The notes under the pieces: generated by a model
Seen by the model: the letters and a program-made list of their open reading frames with translations, nothing else
Told to the model about the DNA's origin: nothing
Databases searched by the model: none
In this document: positions 22,701-36,700 of the stretch, in pieces
Position numbering within the stretch: position 1 is the first letter of the stretch
Layout: each line of letters opens with the position of its first letter
Assembly: GCA_021234535.1 (NCBI GenBank)
Contig: CM037845.1
Span: 11,862,643-11,926,642 of the forward strand
DNA length: 64,000 nt
Reading direction: 5' to 3'
Source: Stichopus chloronotus
Lineage: Eukaryota; Echinodermata; Holothuroidea; Aspidochirotida; Stichopodidae
Program-made: the position numbers and the translations under genes

Positions 22701-25700
22701 TCCAGGAAAATTCAAGGGATCAAATAAAAAAAAAAGGACAAAGTTAACCTTCAAGAAAAACATTTATTGACAATTGCCAACTGTATCAGAAGCAATAATT
22801 GTCCCCAAACACTGTGCTTCCCAGACAGATTCGCCAAAGAGATATTGAGTGCACCATAGGTATTCCAGTCAACGTTAAGGACTGACGATAGGCAGGCATA
22901 CGACTTTCGTCAAATCCGATGCCATCCCTAATGCGTGAATGGGACGTTATTCATCAATCTGCTGAATGTTGGTTTTTATTGATATTTGAGGCTTCTTGAC
23001 CATTTCATTAAAGGCGATTGGTCTTCTTTTTAAGTTCCCATGTGACATCAGTCCCTCCTTTTCTAACTCTCCTCTTCAGTCAAAAGTTACGGTTACTCCT
23101 CGTATGTGGCAACGAAACATCGGTAAACCGTTTATGTATGGATCCCTATGCCATCGTGATGGTGTTACTCGCTGAACACAGGAACAAGCGAATTATACCG
23201 AGGACTAATGACGTCAGCAGAGAATCACCAAGAAGAGTATGACTTCAGATAAGACATTAATAATACGATCAATCGCCTTTAATGTCTTCTCGACCTCCCC
23301 TGACATGAAGGTTACAAAACCGACAGCTATTATTAATGACCAAATTTTCTCATTTTGGGTTACTTTCCGACAAAGATATTGTTTGATATTTCTTCCTAAC
23401 TTCATACCCAGTGGACAAAATTTCCACAAGACTGAAGTGCTCTCCTGCATCAGATCCTCACATCGTCACCCATGTGAATACCAAAATATGCATGACACAC
23501 ATCACACTTTGGCTTGCTATTCTCTGACCAACAAAAGCTACAGAATTAGTAAATTAAACTTTCCAACATTTACAGGAAATTAAAAAAAAAAGAAAAAAAG
23601 GTGTCCCTCAAAATCTGGAGCCAAACCTAACACAAATACATGGGCAATCCCGTCTCATGCGACTTCATTTGCAAGCCCCCCCCCCCATGGTAACACAACG
23701 TTGTCAAGAACCTACTGAAAAGATTAATACTTTTATTTCTTTCTTCACACTTGAAAGATTTGTGTCCTGTATTGAAAGAGGAATTGCAGAGAAAGATGAA
23801 TTTATGTAAGTACTCACTTGGACTGAAAGGATATGAAAAGATCCATTGACTCTTGATATTGAATTTCCAAACCATGCTGTAATTGGTAGAATACCAAACC
23901 TGTGTTTTAATCAATGCCCCATAATACCGGGAGAAATATTAACACTTAGCATAAATAGTTTGATTATATTGCTAGCATCTACAGAGTAAATTTGAAAAAA
24001 TCTCAGTCTTTTTGCTCTACTTATCTCCTTTGTTTATGCAAAGGGTTATTGGCAGTACTGTCTTTCTTTATAAAGCTTTAAAGGCAGTGTGTCATTTGGG
24101 ATAGGAGAAAAAAAATTCAAAAGTCAAAGGATACATGCAGTGTATCCAAGTTACGAATTAAAACACAATGAAAACTTGCTCTGGATGTCATGTGCGCTTG
24201 ATTTTGTAGATGTGAAACACCCTGGGAAATACCCAGAGGCCAGAGGTAAATATAATAATAACAATAGAGTATTATGTAATAAAAGATAGATAACATTCGA
24301 GAAATATTGGTTCTAAAAAGAAGCAAAACCCCCAAACAAGTTTAAACATTCCCCAGGCTACTGAAAGCAAAATACATGTGCAGTCACGCGTATCAACTAC
24401 TTGTTGTCTACTTTTTCTCCCGTGGAGCACAAAAGACAAGGCTACGATGTGACTCAGTTACCCTAACTCTGCCATCTCTAAGGGAAAGGTGCAAAATTCC
24501 ACACAATGACATAACTCATGCAAATACCTAGACCATCAAAACCAGAATATTATCATAAATAGGATACATGCAAAATGGAAAAATGTTAGCACTGTATGAA
24601 TTCGGGGACAATGTCCTCTGATGAAACATCTGTTTATTCAAAGAACCAACACCACTTCCCCTTGTCCAACCTGGTTTAATAACTAAATTTCACCATGACA
24701 ACAAAAGTGAACTGGAATGGTGAAACTGATATTTAAAAGCTGTTCTGATTACTAGAATCAAAACCCCGATCTCAATCTCAGGTTTTTACCTCTGCATGAC
24801 ACAACAGTATATCTAACATGATGACAGTAATTAGTGATGCACAATTATTTATCACTGAAACAGAATCCTCTGCCCTCCCTAAGACCCTCTTCCCCTTCTT
24901 CCCCCCTCCCCACCCCCTTTCTCTTTTGCCACTGCACTTCAGTTGTCAGTTACTGAATGTCACACTACGTGCATTGACAAATATCACCGAAAATTGCCAA
25001 AATATAGCGTGACACAAATGTCACTCCACATTTTCATTTATGGTTTCTGAAAATCAGTTTTTACTTCCAACAAAAAAAAAACTTGTCTAGCAATGCTTTT
25101 TTTTTCACTAATCCATTGACATAAATTATGAAACAAAATAGCAAAAAATTTCCACAAATATGGAAAGCATACTGATATCTGTATAGGTACCCCTAATTGA
25201 GCTACATACCAAACTACAACATCAGGACCTTAAGATTTTCTTTCCTCTGACATATTCAATTTTACATATGGTGATAGAAATAACAGGACTCTCTAAAACC
25301 TAAAAAAAAAAAAAGAGAACCCAACAAAACATAACTTTCAAAAAATCTGCTGCCAGGAACGGCATCAATAGAGACTACAAAGCCAATCCTAAAATTCTGG
25401 CAATTTTGATACTGAAGAAGTTGTGCTGGCATCTGGATAAAAACAATACATACAAGGAAAACAATCCTATTTTTTGAAGGGTAATTTACTCTAAAATAGA
25501 GGTCTACCTAGGAAGGACAACCAAACCATAACACTTTGGACACCAAAATTTCATAAATAATTTGATACCATTCATAGAATTATGAGAGCAGTGACAGAGG
25601 GCAGTAAGGAATAAAACTGACGACAACGTTCTCAGGATTGATCAATGACAGACACTCAAAATCCGACGGAATGGAAAACAAGGCAGGGGGAGGGGTGAGC

Positions 25701-26158
25701 CTGAAAAGCTCAGAGATTTCAGATCTGGGTCACAATCAATTGGCAGATTCATTTTTACTGTTTCAATAAGGCCATAAATTTGAGTAAAGAATCCAAAATC
25801 AAACTTAATTACTCTATTATTATTTCTCTCTAGATGTGAAAAACATATCATTATATGTTAGTCTTAGTCATATTGGACACACATACTGGCCATCCAGTAA
25901 ATGTTAATTGACACTTTCCAATAAGTATGCACAATTCTTTGGGGGCTCAAAACTTGAGTACTTCACAAAAAGCTTCCTCGTCTTGACCCTTGACATACCC
26001 TGCACAAACTCAGATTATGTTATCACTTATTCACCGTGCCCTGACACAAGGGTGAAAGAAATTAATATTATCATTAATTTCAGTGTGTTAACCTTCTACT
26101 GTTTTTCATATGTTTTCTTTTCATTTCCACCACCTTCTTGGCAATTTGTATCAGGGAT
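16761..26158. other. Intergenic region between the lectin and the 3' end of ARFGEF3
   Basis: No gene supported over 9.4 kb. Holds poly-G tracts, short A/T-rich degenerate repeats (about 19640-19810), a roughly 60-bp tandem array (20696-20995) and a degenerate CACTGTGT-type region (about 21760-22245). The right part must include the ARFGEF3 3' UTR. The first AATAAA I found on the minus strand after its stop is at 24633-24638, 1.5 kb downstream, so the 3' end is uncertain. Confidence 0.5.
20696..20995. repeat. Degenerate tandem array, unit about 58-62 bp, about 5 copies
   Basis: Successive units begin GGACC(T/A)AACC, GGACCAAGCC, GGGCTTGGCC, GGACCTGGCC, GGACCTAGCC and GGACCCAACC, each followed by a TATA/GGC-CTA-TGCA-TTTACAGC-type middle. 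Copies are diverged but register is kept. Confidence 0.7.
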
Positions 26159-27761
26159 CTAAACGATTTCCGTCAGCACTGCCACCCGTTCCACGAACTC
26201 CAGAATGCCACTTCGGACCTTGCCATTGGTGACGTGACATATCAGCTGGCTGATGGAAGGAAACACGACCGGGAGCAGCCGTTGGAAGACGTCATCTGGC
26301 AGCAGCTGGAGGAGCTGGAGAAGGGTGAGGATCATCTCTGACCAAGTGGTGACCATCGCCTCAGTGTCCCTCATGATTGATGACTTCTGCTCCTCCTGGA
26401 TCTCCCTGCGCCTCTTGCGCTCCTCTGGAGTGAGCGAGAGGTCCCGCTCCTCCATCAGTTTGATGTATTTCTGCTCCTTGAAGGTGGGCTTCTTGACGAA
26501 GACCGACCTCGAGTGCTGGTTCTTTCTCTTCTTGTACTCCTGCATCAGGCTCTTGATGGTTTTCTTGGTAGCCACGGTATAGACACTGCTCCCTTCTTGA
26601 GCAGACTTCCCAGATGTCGTCCTCTTCTTCTTCTTCTTTTTCCTCTTCTGCAGTACATCTACAAATTGCTCATCCTCCAACAGCTGGACACATTTCAGCT
26701 TCGGAGACCACTGGGAGGCAAACTTCCAGTCCCTTTCTTCATCTCTGTCTGGCTTATCCTCTGATGTTGTTCCATCTCCTTCTTCACTCTGATCATCTTG
26801 AGGAGGTTCTCCTTCCTCTCTGTTTCTGTCTCCATCATCATGCCCATTCTCTTCTGCCACATCAGCATCCTTTTCCTCTGCCACATCCTCCTTCTCCGAA
26901 TCCTCTTGCTGTTTGGCGGTGAGGAACTCCGGACCTTTGGGGGCCACCAAGAAGAAAAGAGGGAGGTCACTGGTACGATCCAAGCATTCCTCCTCTTGGC
27001 TCTTCTCCATGTGCATCTGGATGTAAAAGGAGCTGACGTCGTTGCAGATGCCGAACAGGCGTTTGATGATCCAGGAGAGGTCGTCTGCAAGATCACCTGA
27101 GGTTGGGTTTGCAGGGTTGTAGGTCAACTCACAGGAGAGATGATAATGTTCACTATTGGACCTGCCTCTGGAAGAGGACTTACTGCTGGTGCTAGTGTTG
27201 CTGTCAGCTGTTTGGGAGCGTGGTCTGGATGTCTCTTCTGTAATTCCTTCTCCTCCATGTTTGGACTCTTTGCTTCCTTCCACCATTGCTGTGGTCTCAG
27301 AAGGGGCCCTGTCCGTGCAAAGTCCTTTCACTAACCCTTTGATGTAATTCTTGTCCATGGACTCCAGTCTTGTGTGATGACATACTTCCAGAAGGGTGTG
27401 TAGGTAGAAGGTGAAGCTCATTCCAGCCTGCCAGTATAAGTTCACTGCTACTTCAAATTTAGCCACTTTCTGAAGCAAAAACTTCAGACCAGGTCGTGCG
27501 TTGAACTCAAAGGCCGTCTGGTAGGATTGGACAAAACATTCCAAGAGAAGAGAGAGATTCTTGGCAGAGAGGTAAGGGAGAAGCCCAGGTAGAGTGCTGG
27601 AGGGGTGACCCTCGCTGGAGTCCTGGCGAGCGAAACCCCCTGGCAACCCGGAGGATAATATGTTCTGTTCCCGAGACAACGAACTTTCGGATCCATGTAA
27701 AAGTATGGTGCCTAGAGTCTGTACCAAAAGTTGATGAGCAAGCAAGCCAAGGACAACACTC
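26159..27761 (-). CDS. ARFGEF3: ARFGEF3 terminal coding exon, 534 residues
   Basis: 1603 nt to TAG at 26159-26161. In order: VVLGLLAHQLLVQTL; YLSAKNLSLLLECFVQSYQT; RPGLKFLLQKVAKFEVAVNL; a Ser/Arg-rich linker (SSKSSSRGRSNS); LSWIIKRLFGICNDVSSFYI; a long acidic stretch (about 60 residues, Glu/Asp rich); a poly-Lys run (KRKKKKKKR); YTVATKKTIKSLMQEYKKRK; MVTTWSEMILTLLQLLQLLP; and the closing FPSISQLICHVTNGKVR. The order matches the vertebrate C-terminus. The acidic and poly-Lys stretches are low complexity and produce long opposite-strand shadow ORFs. Acceptor TCTTTCAG, after a 7.3-kb intron. Confidence 0.96.
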
Positions 27762-30700
27762 CTGAAAGACACCCTGGCAAGAGGTCAAAGGTTTATAGGT
27801 TTAGTGCCTTCAAAGAGATCAAAGTACATGTTATGTGAGTTTGCTTCCGTGTGCAACCAAGCATCTGAACTTTAACTGCTATGTCATCATAAAAACAAAT
27901 TAAGAAACACTCAAGCCCAAGCAAGAAGTTAAGATTTTTAATGGAAGGTCCTATACCTAACTATTAAAATATGCTAGAATTTCAAATGTGATCACCTTTG
28001 GCCAAACTTTCACACAAGTCATTTTAGCATGCTACCTTGAAATACAAACTTTCTCCCCCTCATGGAACCATTTGGATGTTAAAGCTGACATTGATCGTCC
28101 AAAGTCCAACAACATTCTATAGTTTGAGCTTCTCAGGGAAGCAATCTGCGGATGCTTCCAGGAAAATCATGGTTTGGAGCAAATGCCTTAATTTGAAGTG
28201 AATGCAGATGAACTTACAGAATTAAATCAGAATGAAATGTTGAAAGCATCATCAGAAAACTGTTACGCACCGAGACTGAACAATAGAACCTTTAATACCA
28301 TCAAAGAGTTATGTGGCTTCAGTTTCAAACAAAGAAAGTTTCATTCAACTCAATCGTTTTCTTTTTAAACTGCTATGGCAGCAGTAGCATTTTTACACAA
28401 TTTTCTCCCATACTGGTGACACGAAACTCAGAAATAGCATTAGCCTCACTAGATGCAGCTTACATTCAAAAGAGGATTTTGTGGGGTCTTCTTTCTTGTT
28501 GACAACTGATTCTCTGAGATTCAGTTAGAGATTCTATAACAACTTAACCCCTGCAATATAGTAAGGAGGACAAGTGTTAACATCTCTGCTTGCTTGAATT
28601 AATACTTATGACCGCAGGGATGGACTCATTCAAGAAGAATGCTGATTTGGTGAGTTGCCATGTTCATCCCTTACAGACAAGAGAATGATGAGTTCTTCCA
28701 TTGCATGGCAAAATGACATACAGTGATTGTGTCTAAGGTAAATGAACATGCATTTAAAACTACAATCTACTAGCTACATTTTGACAGTTATATGAAGGTA
28801 ACACCAGCCCTTGGAGAAACAGTCTAGGGAAAAATGTTCCTCTTCCGATACACTTAAATTGTAAATTGGTAGTGACTTGATAACATCAATTGCTACACTG
28901 TCAATGCCCCTATAGCTTTCATCCATGAGTGCACTTAATTTAATTGACCAACACACTGTGTGATTTTAAATACATTTGCATCAATGGCCAGGACTACTTT
29001 CTCATGTTTAAGTTGTGGCATGAGCTTGAAGAGACTGTAAACATAGGAAATTTATGTCCAACTTAATTGTTTGAGTGGATCGAGTAAATAATTGGGGAAA
29101 ACTGCTGAGGTTCAACTGTTAATCACATCCAAAATCTGGCATTTAAGCAGAAATTTTGACCAGACAGGGTAAAATCTAAAATGTGCTGCAGACAAAACTT
29201 ATTCAGTCTCACAACAAACCTTGCATGAAAAGGCCAACGAAAATGAAGCACTAGGGCCTTATGCATATTCACTACACAACAGCTGATCACAGTTGTACAC
29301 AGCAATGCACAAAAGTAAAGGGCAGTAGCATACATGTGTTGTTAAAACACTTTGAATGCTCTTATACCTACACATAGTACTACAATTATCAAGTAGTGCC
29401 ATAGCATGTTTGTACACTTAACAAAACTTTGTTTACAGCTTTTAGCTAATTTTTTTCAACCATGGGCGCGACAAGTTCCCAACAAAAAATCCTGAAAAGA
29501 GAACTCAGGGTTTAATAGTCTGCAGAGGACAGAATGCAATAAATCACAGTGGATTTTTCTCAGAACATACAAGATACATAAGTGTGTGGGACTGTATTGT
29601 AGGCATGGTCTATTAAGGTTCGTAATAAGGACCGTTATTTTCGAACAGGGGGCCAAATTTTCATCGATTTAAGCAGTTATGGTAGGTTTTTATAACTTTC
29701 TGTTTGGTGACTGTATGGTTTAAGGCAACTATGCACAGGATTCGTAGGATACTGAGGAATGGAGAAAAACATTAGAAATATAAATGGGTTTGTTTTTAAT
29801 TTCTTCAAACTCACGCCATAAAAAAAAAACAAATCTGGAACAGATCACAACATGTGATACACAACTTCAGCGTACAATATTCACATTTCAAGCGATTGAA
29901 GTTTAGGCAATGTTCAGATCATGCACTGTCACTCTTTTGCAGTGACCAGTATTTTAGATGCGCGGCTTCAGTCGACGATTCCGATTATCGCTGCTTTTGC
30001 GTATCTGACACATTCACTATCTGAAAAACCATCCGTCTATTTACAAAACCATCCATTATTCAATGCATGTTACAACAACCAACGGTAAAAGATGATGGAG
30101 AAAAGTGATGCAAATTTGTACCAAATAGTAGGAAAACTTTAGTGCAACATTACACGTCTCTGTTACTGCAGTACCTTGTGGTCGTTTTCGTTGCTTTGCA
30201 AACCATGAGTTTACTCCCAGCTGACTGCTAAAGACCAATGTAAATGGATGATTTATTAACTATCATTTTTAAAGTTTGCAAAATGAGGGCAGGCATACGT
30301 GCCTGCAGAATGATTTCATTGAACAGGACATTGAAATCCTGGTCATAGGAATCAATTTCTTTGTCAAATTCAATACTACAACAAAGGTGAGGTTAATTTT
30401 ACCTTCAAAGGTGAAAATGCTTCTTAATAGGAGCATGCAATATGTCTGTGTATACCTTGTATGGGGAATTTCCTTAAAATGCTCATCAACTTATTGACCA
30501 TATCTTTGTTTAGACAGTGTATAAGCCCCTGCCTCACACTTTCACTTACACAAAGCATACGAAATGGATGCAGCTTTTGGCAAAATCATTACCGACAGGC
30601 TCACAAAAGACGAAGCCTCGATAAACGTTCACAGGATAAAAACAAAAAAACAAAAAACAAAATCAAGTCAGGGACAGAAATGGCAGGCAGCAGTCAAATT

Positions 30701-33700
30701 TCAAATGCAGCACACAATCAAACAACACAGTGTTCCAGTACTTAACAGCACTAACTTAACAGCACTAACAGTACAGTGTTCCAGTACTTAAGAATATGCC
30801 AAACCAACTATGACAGAGACCCTCCTTCTCCTGTGATGCCAAACAGTCCACTAACATCAACACAGGAAGTGTTGCCAGTAGAAACCTCCCATGCATAGCA
30901 TTGCATCCCCAACTATTACTTTGGTGACATTTGGGTTTATTATCACCTCTTTTGGGAAAAAATTTATTCTACCAGAGAAAATCCTAAATACATCGCACAG
31001 AAATAAAACAACGAGATCACACAATATAGTGACCAGCCAGCTTAAATTTACAGCTCCATATTGCCTACACCTATGGTTTCACTGCCTTGAACACACAGCA
31101 AATTTTCCTGCCACGGACCGAAACGGTGAGCTGTTGTTTTTAGGTTACATGTTACAATTGCACACATAGTGCACAGTTAATTCAAGGAGTATCACGTCCT
31201 TCGACAGTTAGATTACCTTTACCAGCTCCTTGTGCAGATTGGGATATGGTGATATCAAGAAGTTCACCTGTGTTTTACGAGTAAAGAGACTGTCTCCACA
31301 GCTAAACAAATATCCTGCAACTGGACACTGCAAATGACGAGGCTGGCTGGGAGGTTAGCCAGAAATGTCTTTAGAGGGCTGTTGCACAAACAGGTATCCC
31401 AGTAGGGCATCAGACATGGGAGGGGTGAGAGGCAGAGACCATGATTTGTAGAGACAGGTAAGGGGGGTCATTAAAAAAAAACTGACAATACTCTGACCAA
31501 AATGGAGACGCTGACTGCATAACTTTCAATTCATAACATCTTTTCACACAGACTGCCATTGTCCTTATGTGCCATTGTTTTTACCAACAAAAGCTTTGTG
31601 CATAACAGATTCATACCACTCATGACAAGAGACCAACAGCATCAAAGTAAAGCACTTCGCTGGTAAAAATCCACGATGAGTTTTACTGTAGAGTATTCGC
31701 TGCTTCAGAATACTGAACCACAAGCTCAGTCAAGCATTTCATACATGACGACAGGATATGATAAGACCATAACGCCAAGACATGTCACGAACAGCTGCGA
31801 CAAAACTGCGTTTAATTTTTTCCTTCCACTTTGTCCCAGAGTGATGTAGGTTGTTTTCACCCAAATCATATAATACTGGACAAATAACATTAAGCAGTGG
31901 GTTTTCTACAGTTTTAAGTGATATTCAAAACAATGACCCAATCATGTCGCTGCTTCAGTTCCAGATTAAGTGTTGAGACATGAGACAAAAAAGAAAAAAA
32001 GCTGACACCAGAGTTTTTGGAAATTGTCTGATCATTACATAACTTTCTATACCCCATAAATTTTGAAATTTATCAAAGTTGGAGGGTTGGACTTGAAGGG
32101 ATGTTCAACGGCAGCACACAGACCTGCTTTTCCAAACCAATTCTAAAAATATGCAAACTGCCTGTGTAGAATCACGTCCTGAACATCGGGTAATTGAGCC
32201 TCTCTTGAGAAACTGGACAGCGTCTCTGAATAGTCCAATATCAGGCATATACCGACTCCCAAACCATACACAGCAAAAGAAACTTGCTTCTGTGGAGCAA
32301 GAAGACCAAACCAATCTGCCCTACTGCAAGAGCCCATTATTTATTTGCTGATGAATTTTGGAAAGCGAGCTCACATAGGAGATGTACCAAGTTTTTAATG
32401 TTCCAAATGTTCTCTGAAAACGTGATTTTTTATGATGACAAGCTGTAACTATCAAAGGCAAGTAACTTCCTTCTAGGTTTCACACACAGGTCTCCATAGA
32501 ATCACTGAAATGACCCATTACAAGTATGGCATATCAATCCATAAGATGTTCAATATCAGAAAGCCTAGTTTAATCCCATTCTTCATAGCTCTCATAAAAC
32601 AGAATAGATGGATTTCATTGGCAGTATCCGTCGAGCAGGGCTTTAAGGTCCTGAATGAAGTTCATGGACTCTACAGAATTTCTAAAATGTCTGACAGGTG
32701 TAATGCAACGAGAAAATTTACCACTAACTAATAGCTCAAATAAAAAGTGGCTATTTTTTTATGTTTGATTTACATAGGAATGTGTGATATTTTAACCCAA
32801 CCCTTTTGTGCATAATATCCCAAATGGTTGCAGCTTCCACCGTCGTGCAAACTTCATCCAGACGTGAGGACGATAATTTTTACGAATGAAGCCTCTCCCG
32901 GACAGTCACCGACAACAAATACTTAAACAGAATCCACCTTCATGCATGCCATATGTGGTCCCATCCAGCTAGGAAACATACCTCAGCAGTGAATCACTGC
33001 ATGCATGAACCTTACATAGGTACACACATGTGAATATACATTACTGGATAGGAGCACATCTGTGTCTTTATGGTGATGTTGTTTTGTAGAGCTACCAATG
33101 GGAGAATCTGGGAAGTCTGGTATTATTATGATCTTTTACTGAGCCATCTTAATTTGGGCTATTTTAATGGAAAGATGGTAACATTTTTCCCATTTTTCTG
33201 GAGTAATTAAAAGTCTTCAAATAAAAGATGCATTGCCACTTGAATAGTGGTACTTCCATTACACCTTCAAGCACAGAACAACATTAAGCAAAAACAGTCT
33301 TGTGCTGACAGCCAGCGGTACCTGCAGATAGTTCACACGTACGTACACTAAGCGCTACAATTGCACAGATGTCTTCACAAAAGTTTCTTTGATTGGCTGT
33401 GCAAATTTTTAAAGAAAGGAAAACTTTATTGGGTACCGACAGCCTGATATTCATCTTCAATAACAAAACATCAATGTAGGCTATTGGTTTTGCATATACT
33501 TCAAATTTTGAAGTCACAGAAATATAATTATTGAAATATTATTGAACTATGTCACTCCTTGTACAGGAAGATAGTTCTATTCACTGAGGTAGTCCTGCTA
33601 CAGTAACAGCGAGTGGTGTGTGACTCTAGCAGGGTGCATCAATCGAGTAGTCCTCACTACACCAGAAAGGATGGAAATTAATGATGACAGAGAAATATTA

Positions 33701-36700
33701 ACAGAAGGAAACAAATAAAGACAGAACAACACAAAAAAACAACTACTGAAGTTTCAGATATTTCTAATCCAGAATATTTCTAGTGCATTCTTAATCTTCA
33801 TGGGGAAAAAAAAATGAATGACAAACTAAAGGCACAAAAATAACAACAAAATGCTCACACACTTCCCCCATCAACCGACTTGAAAGCTGGTAAAACACAA
33901 AACCTTAATTAAGAACATCTGTGTGTAATATCTATCCACAGTACCATAGTGCAAGATATAACAGTCAATTAAACCCAATGGTGCTTCCTCAATGAATGAA
34001 GAGTAGTACCTACCATGGAGTAGAAAAGGCTCATATTACAGATGGATTTGGTTGCTAGGGATTATCTGTTGCTATGCTATTACAATGAGACAAACATACT
34101 GGAGACATGTTGCACAATGCTTTTCGTGGATCTACTACTGGACGAACACATTTGCAGCTTGATTTATCTTTCACATTTAGAAAAACAGTTTTCAAGGCTT
34201 TTGAGTTTTCTGTGGTATTAAAACTCTTTGGAAATCCTACATTTACCAGAGAGCAACATCTGCTATGTATGATTGAAATTACAAAGACATCTGGCCACTT
34301 TTTGTGAGCAAATACGATTGTAACATCAGATATATTATCCCAAGCCCCATGTTAAGAATGAATAAGATTCTAAGAACTACGTCACTATCTACTTGTATTT
34401 TGAATGCTTCCACCTTGTGAGATCTAATAACGAAAGGAGAAAAAAAAGCCACTAGATGAAGGTTATGTGAATGTTCACCTCTTGTTACATGTGACCTCAT
34501 CCATGATGCATGCAAATGATATAGGTCAGAGGTCAAACAACGTTAGTGATCCGTGCAGGCATGCTGTTAGCAAAGTACCCACTGAACTTGTCAAATTCTT
34601 TGAAGAAACGATAACTTACTTGGCTTGGATTCTTAAAGGGGAGAACAGAAATTGAACAAGTTTACTCTTTGACACTAAATCAAAAGTTCTTCTCATCCAA
34701 ATTTCATCCAACCTTTCTCATGCCATCTAAGATAGAGTATTCAGTTTCAGGTTTATTTGATGATTAGTAAAAAACATCAATATCCATATCAAGGGAACTC
34801 AATAAGTACCAGAAGTAAACAATTTCTCTATCAAAATTTTTGATTACATGCACACAGTTCATGAGTCTCACATCGACTTAAACCACACCTGATCAGCAAA
34901 TACGTTCAAAATTAGAAACAAGAAGACAAAGACAAAAACGTGTTCTAGTCCCTTGTTGCACCCTTCTCTCCCCCCCCCCCCCCACTTTCCCTATACTCTA
35001 ATCAAACCATCTCTAAATTCTCACCTGGTTTTGACAAGGTCGATGCTCATGTTGATGTCTGCATCTGGGGGATAGATGATGAAGATGAATGATCGAATGG
35101 AGTCTTCGTCCGCCTCCAGGTCCATGATATCATGGCGTTGAGATTCTACCAAGAACACCTGTGGACAGATGGAAGATTGCCTTACGTGTGAAACTGGGGC
35201 CTGTTCTATTGGCATTTTAGCCTGTGTATGCAACGAGTGGGCATGCTACAAGGACATTGAATGGTCTAGGTTGTTTACTGCAGTAAATTTTGAACATTCT
35301 ATCAGCTACCATTAAAAACTGGACGTGAACATTGATATTTAATCAGCAGTCCAGAATTTCTGTGAGGTGTTCCATCTGTAACATTTCCTTGACTGTATCG
35401 TGAATGGTTACATCACATGATGACATAGGAAAACAATGGTGTCACCTACTGGTGGAAGTGGAAATGTCCCACATATGTAACACAAAATTGTGACCATAAT
35501 GAAAGTTCATCACACTTTGGGTAGAAAGAGACGGACTTCTGCATTGCATTTATTTCATTTATGCAGATTAAACACTGTTACTTCAGCTTAAAACAAGTCA
35601 CATGCATAGTGCTTTCATTCTGTAGTGATATTTCTTCCACTCTTTCATTAAACAATGGAAAATGTTGAAACTAAGCCAATACACAGGTCAAACCTTCCAT
35701 TTAGTTCAACACAAAATCTTTTTAAATGTCTTACATTGTGATTAAGTCTTTTTTTTATATTTCTTGTACTCTTGTTACTTTGTCTAAAGCTTAAAACTTC
35801 AATCAGATGTTGGTCACTATCTCAAAGCCTACTAAGTCGCAACCATTAACATTTCTTTTGATTCTGAAATCTTCAAATGTGTTCCCATTCTCTTCCCTCA
35901 TTTCCAAGACTGTCGACTCTTAAACACCTCCTCCTACCTGTTGGGCTAACTGTTGCAAGCGAAGATAGTCCTCTTCGGTCACGTCTCGTCTGGCAGCTAC
36001 CTTGACCTGGCAGGTGTCTCCCATGAACTCCTCTGACCCAGGGTGGAAGCAGGAGATCAGCTGCTTGATGCTACGGAGGCTGGCGGCCACGGCCCTCTGC
36101 ATCCCTCTGCAGGCTACGGTCCACAGGTCCTGGGTGAACAACGGTCCCACGCTGAGACACAGGTGTCTGAAACAGAAAGACAAATTTACCCTCAGGGCAG
36201 GTATCTTCCATGAAATGACGGACATATCGTTATATCCACATATCTTTAAAATGGTTCCTTCTAAGGAATCTTTTTACATACATCTTTTGACAACAGAGGA
36301 TGCATCCAAATTAATGAACTGACATGTCCTCTTTGCATTTAAGTCTCTGGTATGTTAATGCTATGAAGAACCTTATGATTAAAAGAGAAAGTACTGGTCT
36401 AGTACAACAAAATGAAGCCAAAAGTTAAAGAGAATCTCTCTGTGGGCTTGTGATGCACTCTCACAAGTGAGATTTACACTGTGAACCTGTGACAGAGGGG
36501 ATAAGTCTGGTAGAGTGATAGAAGCATCCAATAGAAAACTTGGTGCATGATGAAGTCAATAGCAAGTCCTACATTCGTCCAAAATTAGGATAATCAGAAT
36601 CAATGAGAAAACCAAAAAATAAATAAAAATGAAAATAACACTTTGATAGTTGATTCACAACTGTTTAAGTATTGAGGTGTACAGTGAGGTAAACAATCAC

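Noticed and set aside
23239..23583. 114-codon plus-strand ORF
   Set aside because: No motif, no conserved segments, AT-rich composition like its surroundings; length is reachable by chance.
26695..27096. 133-codon minus-strand ORF in a second frame
   Set aside because: Frame-shifted shadow of the same exon; composition is explained by the repetitive Glu/Asp and Ser codons.
26253..27347. Several plus-strand ORFs of 60-109 codons
   Set aside because: Antisense shadows of the low-complexity acidic and Lys-rich ARFGEF3 terminal exon.
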